A DNA stretch of 64,000 nt from Bradyrhizobium sp. CCGB01 (GCF_024199795.1 NZ_JANADK010000001.1:5828001-5892000); one strand, 5' to 3'. Positions 33,909 to 44,540 are shown, numbered from the stretch's first letter. Numbers and translations: made by a program. Notes: generated by a model from the letters alone, not told the origin.

Positions 33909-34748
33909 CTAAATCGCGCCGATCTCGGCAAGGCAGGCTTGCGTCAGCGGCATGCGCTCGCCGATGAGACGCGGCTCCTTGCAATCCATGTTGAGCGCGA
34001 ACACGGTGTGGGCCTCGCCCTTTTCGGCCCAGCCCACCATCCAGCCGAGCGACGGCTCGCCGCGCTCGGCGCCCAAGAGCCCGGACTTGGCGCGAATGAC
34101 GCTATCGCCAACCTTGGTCGCCGGCAGAATGTCAGCGACGAGATCCTGGCTGCGCTTACTGACCGGCAGCGCGCGGCGGCGCAGCCGGTCGACGAAATCG
34201 ACCTGCTCGACCGGATCGATGCGCAAGTTGCCGGTGAGCCAGAACTGGTCGATGCCGCCGCCGATATCGCGATTGCCGTAGTCGAACAGATCGACATACT
34301 TTTGCATGCGCTCCTGGCCGATCCGGCGCGCGATCTCCTGATAGACCGGCACGGCGCTGACCGCGATCGCGCTGCGCAGCGTGTGATCCTTGTTCCAGAC
34401 TTCGATCGGACGCTTCACACCGTCCCACGGGAACACGTCCTTGTCGGGATCGGTGACCACGCCGGTCTCGAGCGCGATCAGCGAGTTCGGGATCTTGAAG
34501 GTCGAGGCCGGCAGCTTCGCCTCGCCCGAACGCTCCTTGTCGCTGGCGACGATCAGATAGTCCTCGACCTTGTAGCCGATGAAGGTGCCTGACGTGCCGA
34601 GGTCGGTGAAGCGCTTTGCGAGGCTGTCACGGATCTCGTTGCGCGGCGGCGCGACATGGGCGAACGCACGCTGCGGCAGGAACGCAGTTGCGGCGAGAAG
34701 GCCAAGGGTGGAACGGCGGGTGAGCAAGGGCGATGTCCGTTGAGCCAT
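33909..34748 (-). CDS. class D beta-lactamase
   Basis: 279 residues from the ATG at 34748 (an ATG at 34766 adds six). The N-terminus TRRSTLGLLAATAFLPQRAFA has a twin-arginine-like pair and a signal peptide ending near residue 30. Class D landmarks are all present: acylation Ser82 and carbamylable Lys85 in S-T-F-K, S131-A-V133, Y157-G-N159, and K221-S-G223 in place of KTG, with conserved FW near 170. It should open beta-lactam rings in the periplasm. It lies just downstream of the FliK/FlhX pair, with no resistance cassette or mobile element beside it, so it looks like a chromosomal resident gene. Confidence 0.9.
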   Translation of the reverse strand: MAQRTSPLLTRRSTLGLLAATAFLPQRAFAHVAPPRNEIRDSLAKRFTDLGTSGTFIGYKVEDYLIVASDKERSGEAKLPASTFKIPNSLIALETGVVTDPDKDVFPWDGVKRPIEVWNKDHTLRSAIAVSAVPVYQEIARRIGQERMQKYVDLFDYGNRDIGGGIDQFWLTGNLRIDPVEQVDFVDRLRRRALPVSKRSQDLVADILPATKVGDSVIRAKSGLLGAERGEPSLGWMVGWAEKGEAHTVFALNMDCKEPRLIGERMPLTQACLAEIGAI

Positions 34749-34803
34749 GGGAGTCGGCGCGACCATGCAGCCGCTATCGTGGTGAAACGATGACAGCTTG
34801 TTT

Positions 34804-35067
34804 CTAGCGCCCCCGGCCCGACAGCCGCAGCACGAACACCAGCACTTCGGCGACGGCCTTGTAGAGGTCGGGCGGAATCTCCTCGCCGAGCTCGACCTTG
34901 GACAACGCGCCGGCCAAAATCTCGTTCTCCTCGATCGGGATGTCGTTGGCCTTCGCGATCTCGACGATCTTTTCGCCGATCGTGCCCTTGCCCTTGGCGA
35001 CGACGACGGGGGCATTGGTGCCCTTCTCGTAATGCAGCGCGATCGCGAGCTTGGTCTGGTCGCTCAT
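34804..35067 (-). CDS. flhX: FlhB C-domain-like protein (FlhX)
   Basis: 87 residues. It equals only the soluble C-terminal domain of the flagellar export switch protein FlhB: LAIALHYEKGTNAPVVVAKG, then IGEKIVEIAKANDIPIEENEILAGALSKVELGEEIPPDLYKAVAEVLVFVLRL. The membrane domain and the NPTH autocleavage site are absent. Such FlhX proteins can partly replace the FlhB C-domain in some bacteria and may affect export switching with FliK. The start overlaps the fliK stop by 3-4 bases (ATGA), so the two are probably translated together. Confidence 0.85.
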   Translation of the reverse strand: MSDQTKLAIALHYEKGTNAPVVVAKGKGTIGEKIVEIAKANDIPIEENEILAGALSKVELGEEIPPDLYKAVAEVLVFVLRLSGRGR

Positions 35068-36677
35068 GTGGCGCGATCCAGGAAGTGGCCGGCGCGAGCC
35101 GGTGCAGGCTGCGGCGGCGTGCCGTCGCGGACCAGGATGTCACCGGGCTTGAGCTCGGCTCGCGTCAGGGCCTGGTTGAGCTCGCCGATGCCGGCACGTA
35201 GCTGCTGCGCCGTCGCCGGCCGCTCCGCCCACATCCGCACAAAAGTCTTGTCGCCGTTCAGAGTGATCAAGGCGTGCACGGGACCGGCCGGCTCGACATT
35301 GAGCGTGAAGCGCGCGCGCCAGGCGCGCTTGGCGGGATCGCCGGATTCGTTGCCGCCGTCGCGCGAGATCTCGAACTGCGCCATCGCGGTGCCCTGCGGC
35401 GTTGCGAAGGGAATCTCGAAATTCCACTGCGGCACGGCCGGGTCGATGCGATGGCCACTGGCGTCGACGCGGTCCGGGAGCGAGGCGACCTGAAGCAAGG
35501 TCTGCCGCGCGATCGCGGCATCGGTGTCGTCGAGCAGGCGATGCACGGTCGTCGTCAGCGGCGTATCCGGCGCGAGCGATGGCGAGGCGATGGACTGAGG
35601 CGCCGGCAATGCGCCGCGGAATGGCGGTGGCGTCGCGCGCGCGGCCGCCTCGAAGATATGTCCGTCGGGCACGGCCTTGTTCGAGCCGGGCACATTGCCC
35701 GTCATGCGCGGCAGGTTTTGCGTGACCTCCTGCAAGAGACTCGCCGCCAGGCCGGCGGACATGGTTCGCGGCATCGCGGCCTGCGGGGCGTTGCCGGCGA
35801 TGTCGGCGAGCACAGCGGCCGCGAGATTGGCGCTGCGCGGCATTTGCGGCTGTTGGGCGATCTCAGGTTCGTTTGACGGCAATGCGGCTTGCGCGGCCTC
35901 ACCTGCAGTCCGAACCGGCGCGGCGGCGACCTGCGGCGCGGCCGTGGCGCCAGCGGAGATCGCGGCGCCCTGCGGCCCGGCGGTCTCGAGCGTGGCCAGC
36001 GTCTGGCGCAGCACCAGCAGTGCCGCCTTCAGGTCAGGCATCGTGCCGGCCGACGGCGTCGTGCCTGCGGCCAGCGAAGCCTCGAGGAACAGGCCCGACT
36101 TCTGGAAGGCGGATTCGATGTCGCCGCCATCGAGCCCGGTGTTGAGCGGCGTCTGCTGCGCCAGCACATCCAGGACCGCCTGCTTCAGTCCCGCCGGCAG
36201 ATCGCTGCCGGTGACGACGGCGGCCAGATTGGCGAACAGCGGCGCCTGGCTGCCCTGTTTTGTGACCGCCTCGGCCGAAGCCGCGGTGACAGCGACCTGC
36301 TCCAATGGCGTCAGCGTATTGCGTGCCGCGCTCGCTGACGGCGCAAGCGACGGGCTCTCCACCAGCGCGGCCGCACGCGGTGTCAGCATGATCTGATCGG
36401 CCGTCGCCTCGCCTGCTCCGCTCATGACGGCCAGCCGGATGGTGCCGTCGTTCTGAGATACCGCGAGCTGGAGATTTTGCCCTGATGTCAGCGCCACCTC
36501 CGACGCCACGTCCATCGTGAGATTGGCGATCGCGATCCGCACCAGATTGTCGGCGAGCACGCTGACGACCCGGGCGTCGACGACGCTGCCGGCCTGCAGC
36601 ACGAGATCGGGCGTCGCCGCATCAGCAACAGGGCTGGCAGCACTGACGGGAATGATCGAGCTTATCGGCGCCGGCAT
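35064..36677 (-). CDS. fliK: flagellar hook-length control protein FliK
   Basis: 537 residues from MPAPISSIIPVSAA at 36677; the frame also permits ATG at 36707. A long low-complexity Ala/Pro/Gln region (about 100-400) serves as the ruler-like part, and the C-terminal Flg_hook domain is at about 430-520 (WNFEIPFATPQGTAMAQFEI...WRARFTLNVEPAGPVHALITL and VRMWAE...LRAGIGELNQAL). FliK sets hook length and triggers FlhB to switch export substrates. No other flagellar structural genes are in the window. Next gene is FlhX, overlapping. Confidence 0.85.
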   Translation of the reverse strand: MPAPISSIIPVSAASPVADAATPDLVLQAGSVVDARVVSVLADNLVRIAIANLTMDVASEVALTSGQNLQLAVSQNDGTIRLAVMSGAGEATADQIMLTPRAAALVESPSLAPSASAARNTLTPLEQVAVTAASAEAVTKQGSQAPLFANLAAVVTGSDLPAGLKQAVLDVLAQQTPLNTGLDGGDIESAFQKSGLFLEASLAAGTTPSAGTMPDLKAALLVLRQTLATLETAGPQGAAISAGATAAPQVAAAPVRTAGEAAQAALPSNEPEIAQQPQMPRSANLAAAVLADIAGNAPQAAMPRTMSAGLAASLLQEVTQNLPRMTGNVPGSNKAVPDGHIFEAAARATPPPFRGALPAPQSIASPSLAPDTPLTTTVHRLLDDTDAAIARQTLLQVASLPDRVDASGHRIDPAVPQWNFEIPFATPQGTAMAQFEISRDGGNESGDPAKRAWRARFTLNVEPAGPVHALITLNGDKTFVRMWAERPATAQQLRAGIGELNQALTRAELKPGDILVRDGTPPQPAPARAGHFLDRAT

Positions 36678-36734
36678 CTGAAGGGGCCCAGAGAACGCTG
36701 GCCCCACCCTAAGGCCCCCCTCGTAAACCTCTCG

Positions 36735-37529
36735 TTAAGGACCTTCGGCCGCTTGCGGCTTCGCCGCTGCCAAAACCGTCACGGCGGCCTCGAAATCCCT
36801 GAAGCGCGCGGCCCGGCGGCTGGCTGCCTCCTCGTCCACGCCCCATTTCTCGGCGTTCCAGTCCTCGTCGACATGGGCTGCGGCCCAGACCTGGCCGGCA
36901 TCGCGGACGCCATGGGCGAGCGCCAGCGCCAGCAGCGCCGAGCCGGTCAGGGTCGTGACCACATGGAGCGCCGCCACCGACCAGGCATCCCCGGGCAGCG
37001 CCGCGCGGGCGGCCTGAACCGCCTCCTCCGGCTGCTTCACATGCATGATGCCCTCGGACAGGATGAAATGCGCCCCCAGCGTCTGCGCAGCCCAGAACAG
37101 CACGGGATCCCAATGCGCGGCCTCGCGGGCGACCAGCCCTTCGGGATTCCCGGCGCGATAGAACAGCAGGTCGGTCTCGAAGTATTTTGCGAGGTCGTCG
37201 CTGACGAGCTCGACGCGATCGATGACCCCCTCGACGACACTGTTGGCGATCCGCGTCAGCGGCATGGTCACGGGATCGATCGTCTCGCCCTGAGCCGCCC
37301 ATTCCGAGGCGACCGCATCGGCCAGCGCGCGCGACGGGATCACCACCTGGCGGCCGGACGGCGTGCGGATCGGCTTGCCGTCGAGCGTGATGGCGAAGCC
37401 GCCCTCCGCATCAGCGACGCCCGCCTCCTTGTAGAAGCGCTTGCGCTGCGGCGCGCGCGCGGCCTGGCGGACCGATTCCTGCGGATCGAGCGGGGATCGC
37501 CCCGCAGCTTCATCGAACAATTCGCGCAT
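36735..37529 (-). CDS. ATP12-family F1-ATPase assembly chaperone
   Basis: 264 residues from MRELFDEAAGRSPLDPQE at 37529. Family blocks: KRFYKEAGVADAEGGFAITLDGKPIRTPSG, VASEWAAQGETIDPVTMPLTRIANS, ETDLLFYRA and HWDPVLFWA. The yeast counterpart Atp12 binds free F1 alpha subunit and lets the alpha/beta hexamer form; alphaproteobacterial homologues are expected to do likewise in the cytoplasm. Separated by 57 bases from FliK and not obviously related to it in function. Confidence 0.9.
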   Translation of the reverse strand: MRELFDEAAGRSPLDPQESVRQAARAPQRKRFYKEAGVADAEGGFAITLDGKPIRTPSGRQVVIPSRALADAVASEWAAQGETIDPVTMPLTRIANSVVEGVIDRVELVSDDLAKYFETDLLFYRAGNPEGLVAREAAHWDPVLFWAAQTLGAHFILSEGIMHVKQPEEAVQAARAALPGDAWSVAALHVVTTLTGSALLALALAHGVRDAGQVWAAAHVDEDWNAEKWGVDEEAASRRAARFRDFEAAVTVLAAAKPQAAEGP

Positions 37530-37677
37530 CTTGAGTCTTCGGGCTCCGCCGCTGAATGCCGGGGTTCTAAGATAAGACCGGCTGCCGATAAAGCGAGCGG
37601 CAGGTATGAGGGAACTTGCGGCATCTTCCACACCCCGGAGCCGGGGGATAGAGGCGCGCGAACAGGCCCAGATCCTG

Positions 37678-37977
37678 CTAGTTCGCGCAACTGCGCGCAT
37701 AGGTGGCCCGATCGGCGGGACCCAGCCCCGCGGCCGCGGCATCGTCGAGACACCTCGTGACGCGGTCGCTGAATGAATTGCGGGGGAGCGGCCGGTAATT
37801 GTAGTTCGGCGGCGCGTCGAACTGCGGGATCTTCGGCACCTCGATCTTCGGCGGCGGTGGGGGTGAAGATGGCGGAAGATTGTACCGCGAGGCGCCGGGC
37901 AGCAGATACTGCGCCTGGGCGCCCTGCCCCGCGAGCAGCGCCGTCGCAACCACGAAGAGGATCGAGATCCGTTTCAT
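37678..37977 (-). CDS. small secreted hypothetical protein
   Basis: 99 residues. A signal peptide MKRISILFVVATALLAGQGAQA is followed by QYLLPGASRYN, a proline run (PPSSPPPPPKIEVPKIP) and a C-terminal part with two cysteines (VTRCLDDAAAAG and YARSCAN) that may form a disulfide. The Pro-rich linker and short C-domain suggest a periplasmic or surface protein. No known family. Confidence 0.7.
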   Translation of the reverse strand: MKRISILFVVATALLAGQGAQAQYLLPGASRYNLPPSSPPPPPKIEVPKIPQFDAPPNYNYRPLPRNSFSDRVTRCLDDAAAAGLGPADRATYARSCAN

Positions 37978-38017
37978 GGAGCAGATGTTGTGCTTCGGCC
38001 GCCTCTGTTCAACCCGG

Positions 38018-39232
38018 CTATTCTTCGGGCGCGTTCTCGATCGGATCGAACCTGGTTGCGTCGAGCCCGAGCAGATTCCACGATTGCTGCATGTGCGGCG
38101 GCAATGGCGCGCTGGCGTCGATTACGCCGCCGCGCGGATGCGGAATGACGATGCGACGCGCGAGCAGATGGAGCCGGTTTTGCAGGCCGCCCGGCAGCTG
38201 CCAGTTCTCGATGTTGAAATATTTGGGATCGCCGACGATGGGGTGGCCGATATGTTCCATATGGGCGCGCAGCTGGTGGGTGCGGCCCGTCACGGGCTTG
38301 AGCGATACCCAGGTCAGCTTGTTGCCGGCGGTCTCGACCACCGCATAGTACGTCACCGCGTGGCTGGCGCCGTCGTCGCCATGCTGCGCGATGCGCATGA
38401 TGGTGTCGTCCTCGCTCTCCTCCTTCGCAAGGAAAGTCGAGATGCGGCCCTGCTTGGGCTTCGGCAGCCCCGGCACCAGCGCCCAATAGGTCTTTCGCGC
38501 GGACCGCGAGCGGAACGCGCCGGTCAGATGCGAGGCGGCAAAGCGCGTCTTGGCGATCAGGAGGCAGCCCGAGGTCTCCCTGTCGATACGGTGCACGAGC
38601 CGCGGCTTCTGGCCCTTGGAATCGCGCATCACCTCCAGCATCTGATCGATGTGCCGCGTCATGCCCGAGCCGCCCTGCACGGCAAGACCGGCGGGCTTGT
38701 TCAGGACGAGGACGTCGTCGTCCTCCCAGATCGTCATCTCCTTGAGCGCGGCCAGCGTCTTCTGCGCGGCTTCCGACAGCGGGCCGGCCGTCTTCGGCGT
38801 GTCGAGCTTCAGCGGCGGGATGCGGACGCTCTGGCCCTCCTCCAGGCGGTCCTTGCTGTCGACACGCTTGCCGTCGACGCGCAGCTCGCCTTTGCGCACG
38901 ACGCGCTGGATGTGGGAGAACGAGAGGCCGGGAAAGCGCGCTTCGAGAAAACGATCGACGCGCATGTTGTTCTCGTCGGCCGTCACTTTGACGGTCTGCA
39001 CCTTGGTCGGCAGCAAGGCTTCGACGGGCTTTTCCGGCGCAGCCCGTTCCGGCTCGGCTTTGGGCAGCCGCCGCTCGGCACGCTCGCCCGCAAAGCGCGG
39101 CGGCTTGCTGCCGGGCTTGCCGCCCGGTCGCGGCCCGGCCGTCTTCGCGCTGCGCGCCTTGAACGGGCGCGATTCCTTGCGCTCGTCGCGCGAACGGGGC
39201 TTAGGATCGGTTCTTTTGATGCGGCGGCTCAT
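38018..39232 (-). CDS. RluA-family 23S rRNA pseudouridine synthase
   Basis: 404 residues. A basic N-terminal extension of about 85 residues (RRIKRTDPKPRSRDERKESR and more) precedes an S4 domain (MRVDRFLEARFPGLSFSHIQRVVRKGELRVDGKRV) and the synthase domain with catalytic Asp217 in LVHRIDRETSG, the RluA/C/D signature. Later blocks GRTHQLRAHMEHIGHPIVGDPKY agree. RluC isomerises U955, U2504 and U2580 of 23S rRNA in E. coli; which sites are used here is not certain. The basic tail may bind rRNA. Confidence 0.9.
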   Translation of the reverse strand: MSRRIKRTDPKPRSRDERKESRPFKARSAKTAGPRPGGKPGSKPPRFAGERAERRLPKAEPERAAPEKPVEALLPTKVQTVKVTADENNMRVDRFLEARFPGLSFSHIQRVVRKGELRVDGKRVDSKDRLEEGQSVRIPPLKLDTPKTAGPLSEAAQKTLAALKEMTIWEDDDVLVLNKPAGLAVQGGSGMTRHIDQMLEVMRDSKGQKPRLVHRIDRETSGCLLIAKTRFAASHLTGAFRSRSARKTYWALVPGLPKPKQGRISTFLAKEESEDDTIMRIAQHGDDGASHAVTYYAVVETAGNKLTWVSLKPVTGRTHQLRAHMEHIGHPIVGDPKYFNIENWQLPGGLQNRLHLLARRIVIPHPRGGVIDASAPLPPHMQQSWNLLGLDATRFDPIENAPEE

Positions 39233-39284
39233 GGTTGCCTGCCTACCCTAAAAGCCGGCTGCCGTCACGGCGAAATGGCCGTTT

Positions 39285-40618
39285 CTAGCGCGAGCCGCCC
39301 CGCTCCTTCCGCAGCTTTGACCAGTAATCCAGCCGCTTCCTGATCTCGCGCTCGAAACCACGTTCGGGCGGGTCGTAGAAGGTCTGACGGCCCAAGGCCT
39401 CCGGGAAGTAGTCCTGGCCGGAGAAGGCGTCGGGGGCGTCGTGGTCATACTCGTAGGCTGCGCCGTAGCCTTCCGACTTCATCAGCTTGGTCGGGGAATT
39501 GAGAATGTGCTTTGGCGGCAGCAGCGAGCCCGCTTGCTTTGCGACCTGCATCGCCGTGCCGAAGGCGGTGTAGACCGCATTCGATTTCGGCGCGGTGGCG
39601 AGATAGACCACGGCCTGGGCGATCGCGAGCTCGCCCTCGGGGTGGCCGAGGAAATCGAAGGCGTCCTTGGCGGCGTTGGCGATGACGAGCGCCTGCGGGT
39701 CGGCGAGCCCGATGTCCTCGACCGCCATGCGTACCACGCGGCGGGCCAGGAACAGCGGATCCTCGCCGGCGTCGAGCATGCGCGCGAGGTAATACAGCGC
39801 GGCATCGGGATCTGAGCCGCGCACCGACTTATGCAGCGCCGAGATCAAATTGTAATGGCCATCGGCCGATTTGTCGTAGATCGGCGCGCGGCGTTGCAGG
39901 ATGTCCTGCAGCTGTGCGGCATTGAAAATCTCGTCCGCCCGCGCCGAACGCCAGACCTCCTCGGCGAGCGTCAGCGATGCGCGGCCATCGCCGTCGGCCA
40001 TGCGCACCAGCACCGCGCGCGCTTCCGCGTCGAGCGGCAGCTTGCGGCCCTCGACCTCCTCGGCATGCGCGAACAGCTTTTCGATCGCGGCCGCGTCGAG
40101 CGAGCGAAACACCAGCACGCGCGCGCGGGACAGAAGCGCCGCGTTGAGCTCGAAGGACGGGTTTTCGGTGGTGGCGCCGACCATGACCACCGTACCGTCC
40201 TCCATCACCGGCAGAAACGAATCCTGCTGGGCGCGGTTGAAGCGATGCACCTCGTCGACGAACAAGAGCGTACCCTTGCCCATCTCGCGGCGGGCGCGTG
40301 CGGCATCGAACGCCTTCTTCAGATCGGCAACGCCGGAGAACACCGCGGAGATCTGCTCGAAATGCAGGTCCGTCGCATCCGCGAGCAGCCGCGCCACCGT
40401 GGTCTTGCCGGTGCCGGGCGGGCCCCAGAACACCAGCGATCCCAGCGTGCGCGTCTCCAGCATGCGCGTCAGCGCACCGTCGGGGCCGAGGATGTGGTCC
40501 TGGCCTACGACCTCCGACAACGCGCGCGGGCGCAGCCGGTCCGGCAGCGGATGCGGAGCCTCGTGGTCGAGCCCCGCCGCGGCGAAGAGAGTTGGCGTCT
40601 CCTGGGGTCGCTTCGGGC

Positions 40619-40622
<4 letters not shown>
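39285..40622 (-). CDS. rarA: replication-associated recombination protein A
   Basis: 445 residues. A AAA+ ATPase of the RarA/MgsA/WRNIP1 family: Walker A G67PPGTGKTT, Walker B LLFVDEVHRFN, sensor 1 GATTENPSF, then the C-terminal clamp-loader-like tetramerisation domain with ISALHKSVRGSDPDAALYYLARML and PPKHILNSPT. It acts at stalled replication forks, where it remodels DNA ends with SSB. Its start overlaps the stop of the protease gene by four bases (ATGA), so the two form a transcriptional pair. Confidence 0.93.
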
Positions 40623-42025
<1,403 letters not shown>

Positions 42026-42336
42026 TCCTACCTCTCGGAAAAGACGCCGGAATATAGGCGCGTTCGCCCGCCAATAGAAGGGCGCCAGGCGGCATTTTCA
42101 GGCCCCTTCCCGTGTGACCGGCATGCAAGCCCAGCGTGCGAATCGGCAATTTGCCCGAGCGGCCAATTGGCATGATGCGCGTCATCTTGCATGGTGGTGC
42201 CGAGCGGATTCGGTTGCGGCGAATTTACATCAGTGGGAACCGCGCAATTGGGCGTAGCGTCGCGGGGCAGTCATCGATCACACCTAGGCTCTCCGCCAGC
42301 GACTTGGGGAAGTTCGTCTAACGATGGAGGCGTAAC
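42026..42336. other. 311-base intergenic region
   Basis: No gene is seen between the divergent protease and porin starts. Both promoters must lie here. GGAGG stands nine bases before the porin GTG. Only short imperfect inverted repeats, such as ATGATGCGCGTCAT near 42172, were noticed; no strong -35/-10 pair, RNA or known regulator site could be supported. Confidence 0.5.
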
Positions 42337-43950
42337 GTGAGTAGAACAAGAATTGCAGCCACGGCGATTGGTCTCGCCGGCGCGCTGGCGGCCTCGCAAG
42401 CCCAGGCCCAAACGGCAAGCAGCAGCGACCAGGAGATCGCGCTGCTGAAGCAGCAGCTGAAGATGCTGGAGCAGAAGCTCGACAAGCTTCAGAGCCAGAC
42501 CGCCGCGAACACGGCGGCCACGGCGAAGGCCAGGGCCGAAGCAAAGGCCGAAGCGAAGGCCGAGGCGCGCTCGGAGGCCAAGGCGGTCGTGGCCAATGCG
42601 AACGCGACATTCCCGATCAAGGGCGCCCCGCCAGCACCCGGCGTCATCGTCACGATGCCGAACAACCGGCCGACCATCTGCACCGCCGACCAGGCCAACT
42701 GCGTCGCCATCACCGGACGCCTGCATTGGGATGTCGGCGGCTATGACTATCGTCCCAATACAGCAGCCACCGTGCCGCAGAAGCTCGACAGCGGCGAGAA
42801 CGTCCGGCGCGCGCGCATCGGCGTCGCCGGCAAGTTCTTCAACGACTGGAATTTCGCGCTGGTCTACGACTTCGGCGGTTCCTCCGACGGATTTGGCGGC
42901 GCGGCCCCGGGCTCGCTGCCGGGCGGCGGCGTCTCCGGCGTCGAGAATGCCTATCTGAGCTATACCGGCCTGAAACCGTTCGGCGGCAGGATGGCGATCG
43001 AGGCCGGCATCATGGACCTGCCCTACACTCTGGACGAGGCCACGAGCTCCAACGACATCATGTTCATGGAGCGTGCTTCGCCCGGCGTCATCGCCACGAA
43101 CATCGCCGCCGGTGACTTCCGCTCCGCGGCCGGCACGCGCTGGTACAACGACCAGCTCTGGATCGGCGGCTATGTCACGGGACCGTCGACCGGTGCGATC
43201 CACTCGGCCTCGAGCGCGGCACCGGCGGGCACCAGCGAGCAATATGGCGCCGTGGCGCGCATTGCCGGCAATCCGATCAGCGGCAAGGACTATTCGGTGC
43301 ATATCGGCGTCGATGCGGAATGGCTGATCCAGCCGCCGCGCAATCTGATCGCGAACACACAGACGCTGACGCTCAGCGATCGTCCGGAGCTGCGCATCGA
43401 TCCGACGACGCTGATCTCGACCGGCGCGATGGCCAACGTCTCGGGCGCGCAGGTCTACAGCGTCGAAGCGGCGGCGACGTACGGTCCGCTCATCGTTCAG
43501 GGCGAGTACTTCTGGTACAATATCGACCGCAGTGCGAATACATCGGTGCTACCGACCGGCTTGCCGAGCCTGAAATTCCAGGGCGGCTATGCGCAGGCCG
43601 GCTACGTGCTGACGGGCGAAGGCCGGACCTACAACGCAGCGAATGCGGCTTATAACGGCGTCAAGCCGGCACATCCGTTCTCGCTCGACGGCGGCGGCTG
43701 GGGCGCTTGGGAGATCGCGGGGCGATTCTCGACGATCGACCTCAACGATCAGCTCGCAACCGCCAACGGCGTCGCCGGCGGACGGCAGACGGTCTACACG
43801 CTCGCGCTCAACTGGTACGTCAACGGCAATGTCCGCTTCATGCTCGACTATCTGCATGGCACGGTGTCGAGGCAGGCCTCGCCGGTCTCGACCGCCAATG
43901 TCGGCTCGAACTTCGACGCGGTCGCGATGCGCACGCAGTTCGCGTTCTGA
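42337..43950 (+). CDS. outer-membrane porin, OprO/OprP-like
   Basis: 537 residues from a GTG with GGAGG upstream. A signal peptide ends near residue 25 (AQA-Q). A coiled coil follows (EIALLKQQLKMLEQKLDKLQ) and then an Ala/Lys/Glu repeat at about 64-85 (KARAEAKAEAKAEARSEAKA). The remaining 400 residues are a porin beta-barrel with alternating hydrophobic strands, starting AITGRLHWDVGGYDYRP and ending with aromatic RTQFAF. The coil would form a trimeric extension in the periplasm. Phosphate-selective porins of this group often begin with a similar coil; ion preference is not known. Confidence 0.87.
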   Translation: MSRTRIAATAIGLAGALAASQAQAQTASSSDQEIALLKQQLKMLEQKLDKLQSQTAANTAATAKARAEAKAEAKAEARSEAKAVVANANATFPIKGAPPAPGVIVTMPNNRPTICTADQANCVAITGRLHWDVGGYDYRPNTAATVPQKLDSGENVRRARIGVAGKFFNDWNFALVYDFGGSSDGFGGAAPGSLPGGGVSGVENAYLSYTGLKPFGGRMAIEAGIMDLPYTLDEATSSNDIMFMERASPGVIATNIAAGDFRSAAGTRWYNDQLWIGGYVTGPSTGAIHSASSAAPAGTSEQYGAVARIAGNPISGKDYSVHIGVDAEWLIQPPRNLIANTQTLTLSDRPELRIDPTTLISTGAMANVSGAQVYSVEAAATYGPLIVQGEYFWYNIDRSANTSVLPTGLPSLKFQGGYAQAGYVLTGEGRTYNAANAAYNGVKPAHPFSLDGGGWGAWEIAGRFSTIDLNDQLATANGVAGGRQTVYTLALNWYVNGNVRFMLDYLHGTVSRQASPVSTANVGSNFDAVAMRTQFAF

Positions 43951-43959
43951 GACACAACT

Positions 43960-44097
43960 GTCGTCCCGGGGCGCGCGAAGCGCGAACCCGGGACCCATAA
44001 CCACAGGGAGCGGTTTGGCGAAGACTCTTCGTTGGTACTGCGACCAATCACAACCGCAAGATCACGCGGTATGGGTCCCTGCGTTCGCAGGGACGAC
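43960..44097. repeat. palindromic repeat, GTCGTCCCGGGG family
   Basis: 138 bases starting GTCGTCCCGGGGCGCGCGAA and ending GCGTTCGCAGGGACGAC; the inner ACCCGGGACCCATA / TATGGGTCCC pair is also inverted. Between the convergent porin and HxlR genes. Confidence 0.75.
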
Positions 44098-44127
44098 ACG
44101 GAGAGGTTGGCAACAGCGTCTCTAAAG

Positions 44128-44505
44128 TCACGCCGCGCGCTTCGGCTTCTTCGCGACCTCCGGTGCCGGCACACATGAGAGCCGCTGCTGATGGCTCTCG
44201 CCCCAGGCCTTCAAAATATCGATCACCGGCTTGAGGCTCTCGCCCAGCTCGGAGAGGCAATACTCCACGCGCGGCGGCACCTCGGCATAGACCTTGCGGA
44301 TGACGAGCTTGTCCTCCTCCAGTGCGCGAAGCTGTTTTGTCAGCATGCGCTGGGTGATGCCGGGCATCCGGCGGCGCAATTCGCCAAAGCGCTGGGTGCC
44401 GTCCTGGAGGTGATAGAGGATCACGCCCTTCCACTTGCCGTCGATCAGATCCAGCGTCGCCTCGACCGAGCAGCCGGGACGACGGGCAAAGTCGCGCCGT
44501 TTCAT
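44128..44505 (-). CDS. HxlR-family transcription regulator
   Basis: 125 residues from MKRRDFARRPGCSVEATLDLI, with GGGA at eight bases; the frame allows a TTG at 44529. The winged helix is that of the HxlR/MarR-like family: CSVEATLDLIDGKWKGVILYHLQDGTQRFGELRRRMPGITQRMLTKQLRALEEDKLVIRKV, with Cys13-equivalent (PGCSVE) that senses electrophiles or oxidants in YodB/HypR-type members. It probably controls the divergent quinone oxidoreductase-like gene and itself through the inverted repeat at 44519-44540. Confidence 0.88.
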   Translation of the reverse strand: MKRRDFARRPGCSVEATLDLIDGKWKGVILYHLQDGTQRFGELRRRMPGITQRMLTKQLRALEEDKLVIRKVYAEVPPRVEYCLSELGESLKPVIDILKAWGESHQQRLSCVPAPEVAKKPKRAA

Positions 44506-44518
44506 GCGTGTTTTCCCA

Positions 44519-44540
44519 ATAGTATCCAAACAGGGACTAT
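44519..44540. promoter_or_regulatory. candidate HxlR operator
   Basis: An imperfect inverted repeat with arms ATAGT (44519-44523) and ACTAT (44536-44540), with partial symmetry inside, lies 14 bases before the HxlR start in the divergent region. HxlR-family members bind short symmetric AT-rich operators. A second palindrome, AGTACT, is at 44555-44560. Confidence 0.45.

Noticed and set aside
33909..35015. A longer frame that would add about 90 residues to the beta-lactamase
   Set aside because: The added part is Arg/Ser-rich and overlaps flhX in another frame; the signal peptide start at 34748 or 34766 fits better.
36735..37949. A 404-residue version of the ATP12 protein
   Set aside because: The first 140 residues are an Arg/Ser-rich shadow of the small secreted protein gene at 37678-37977.
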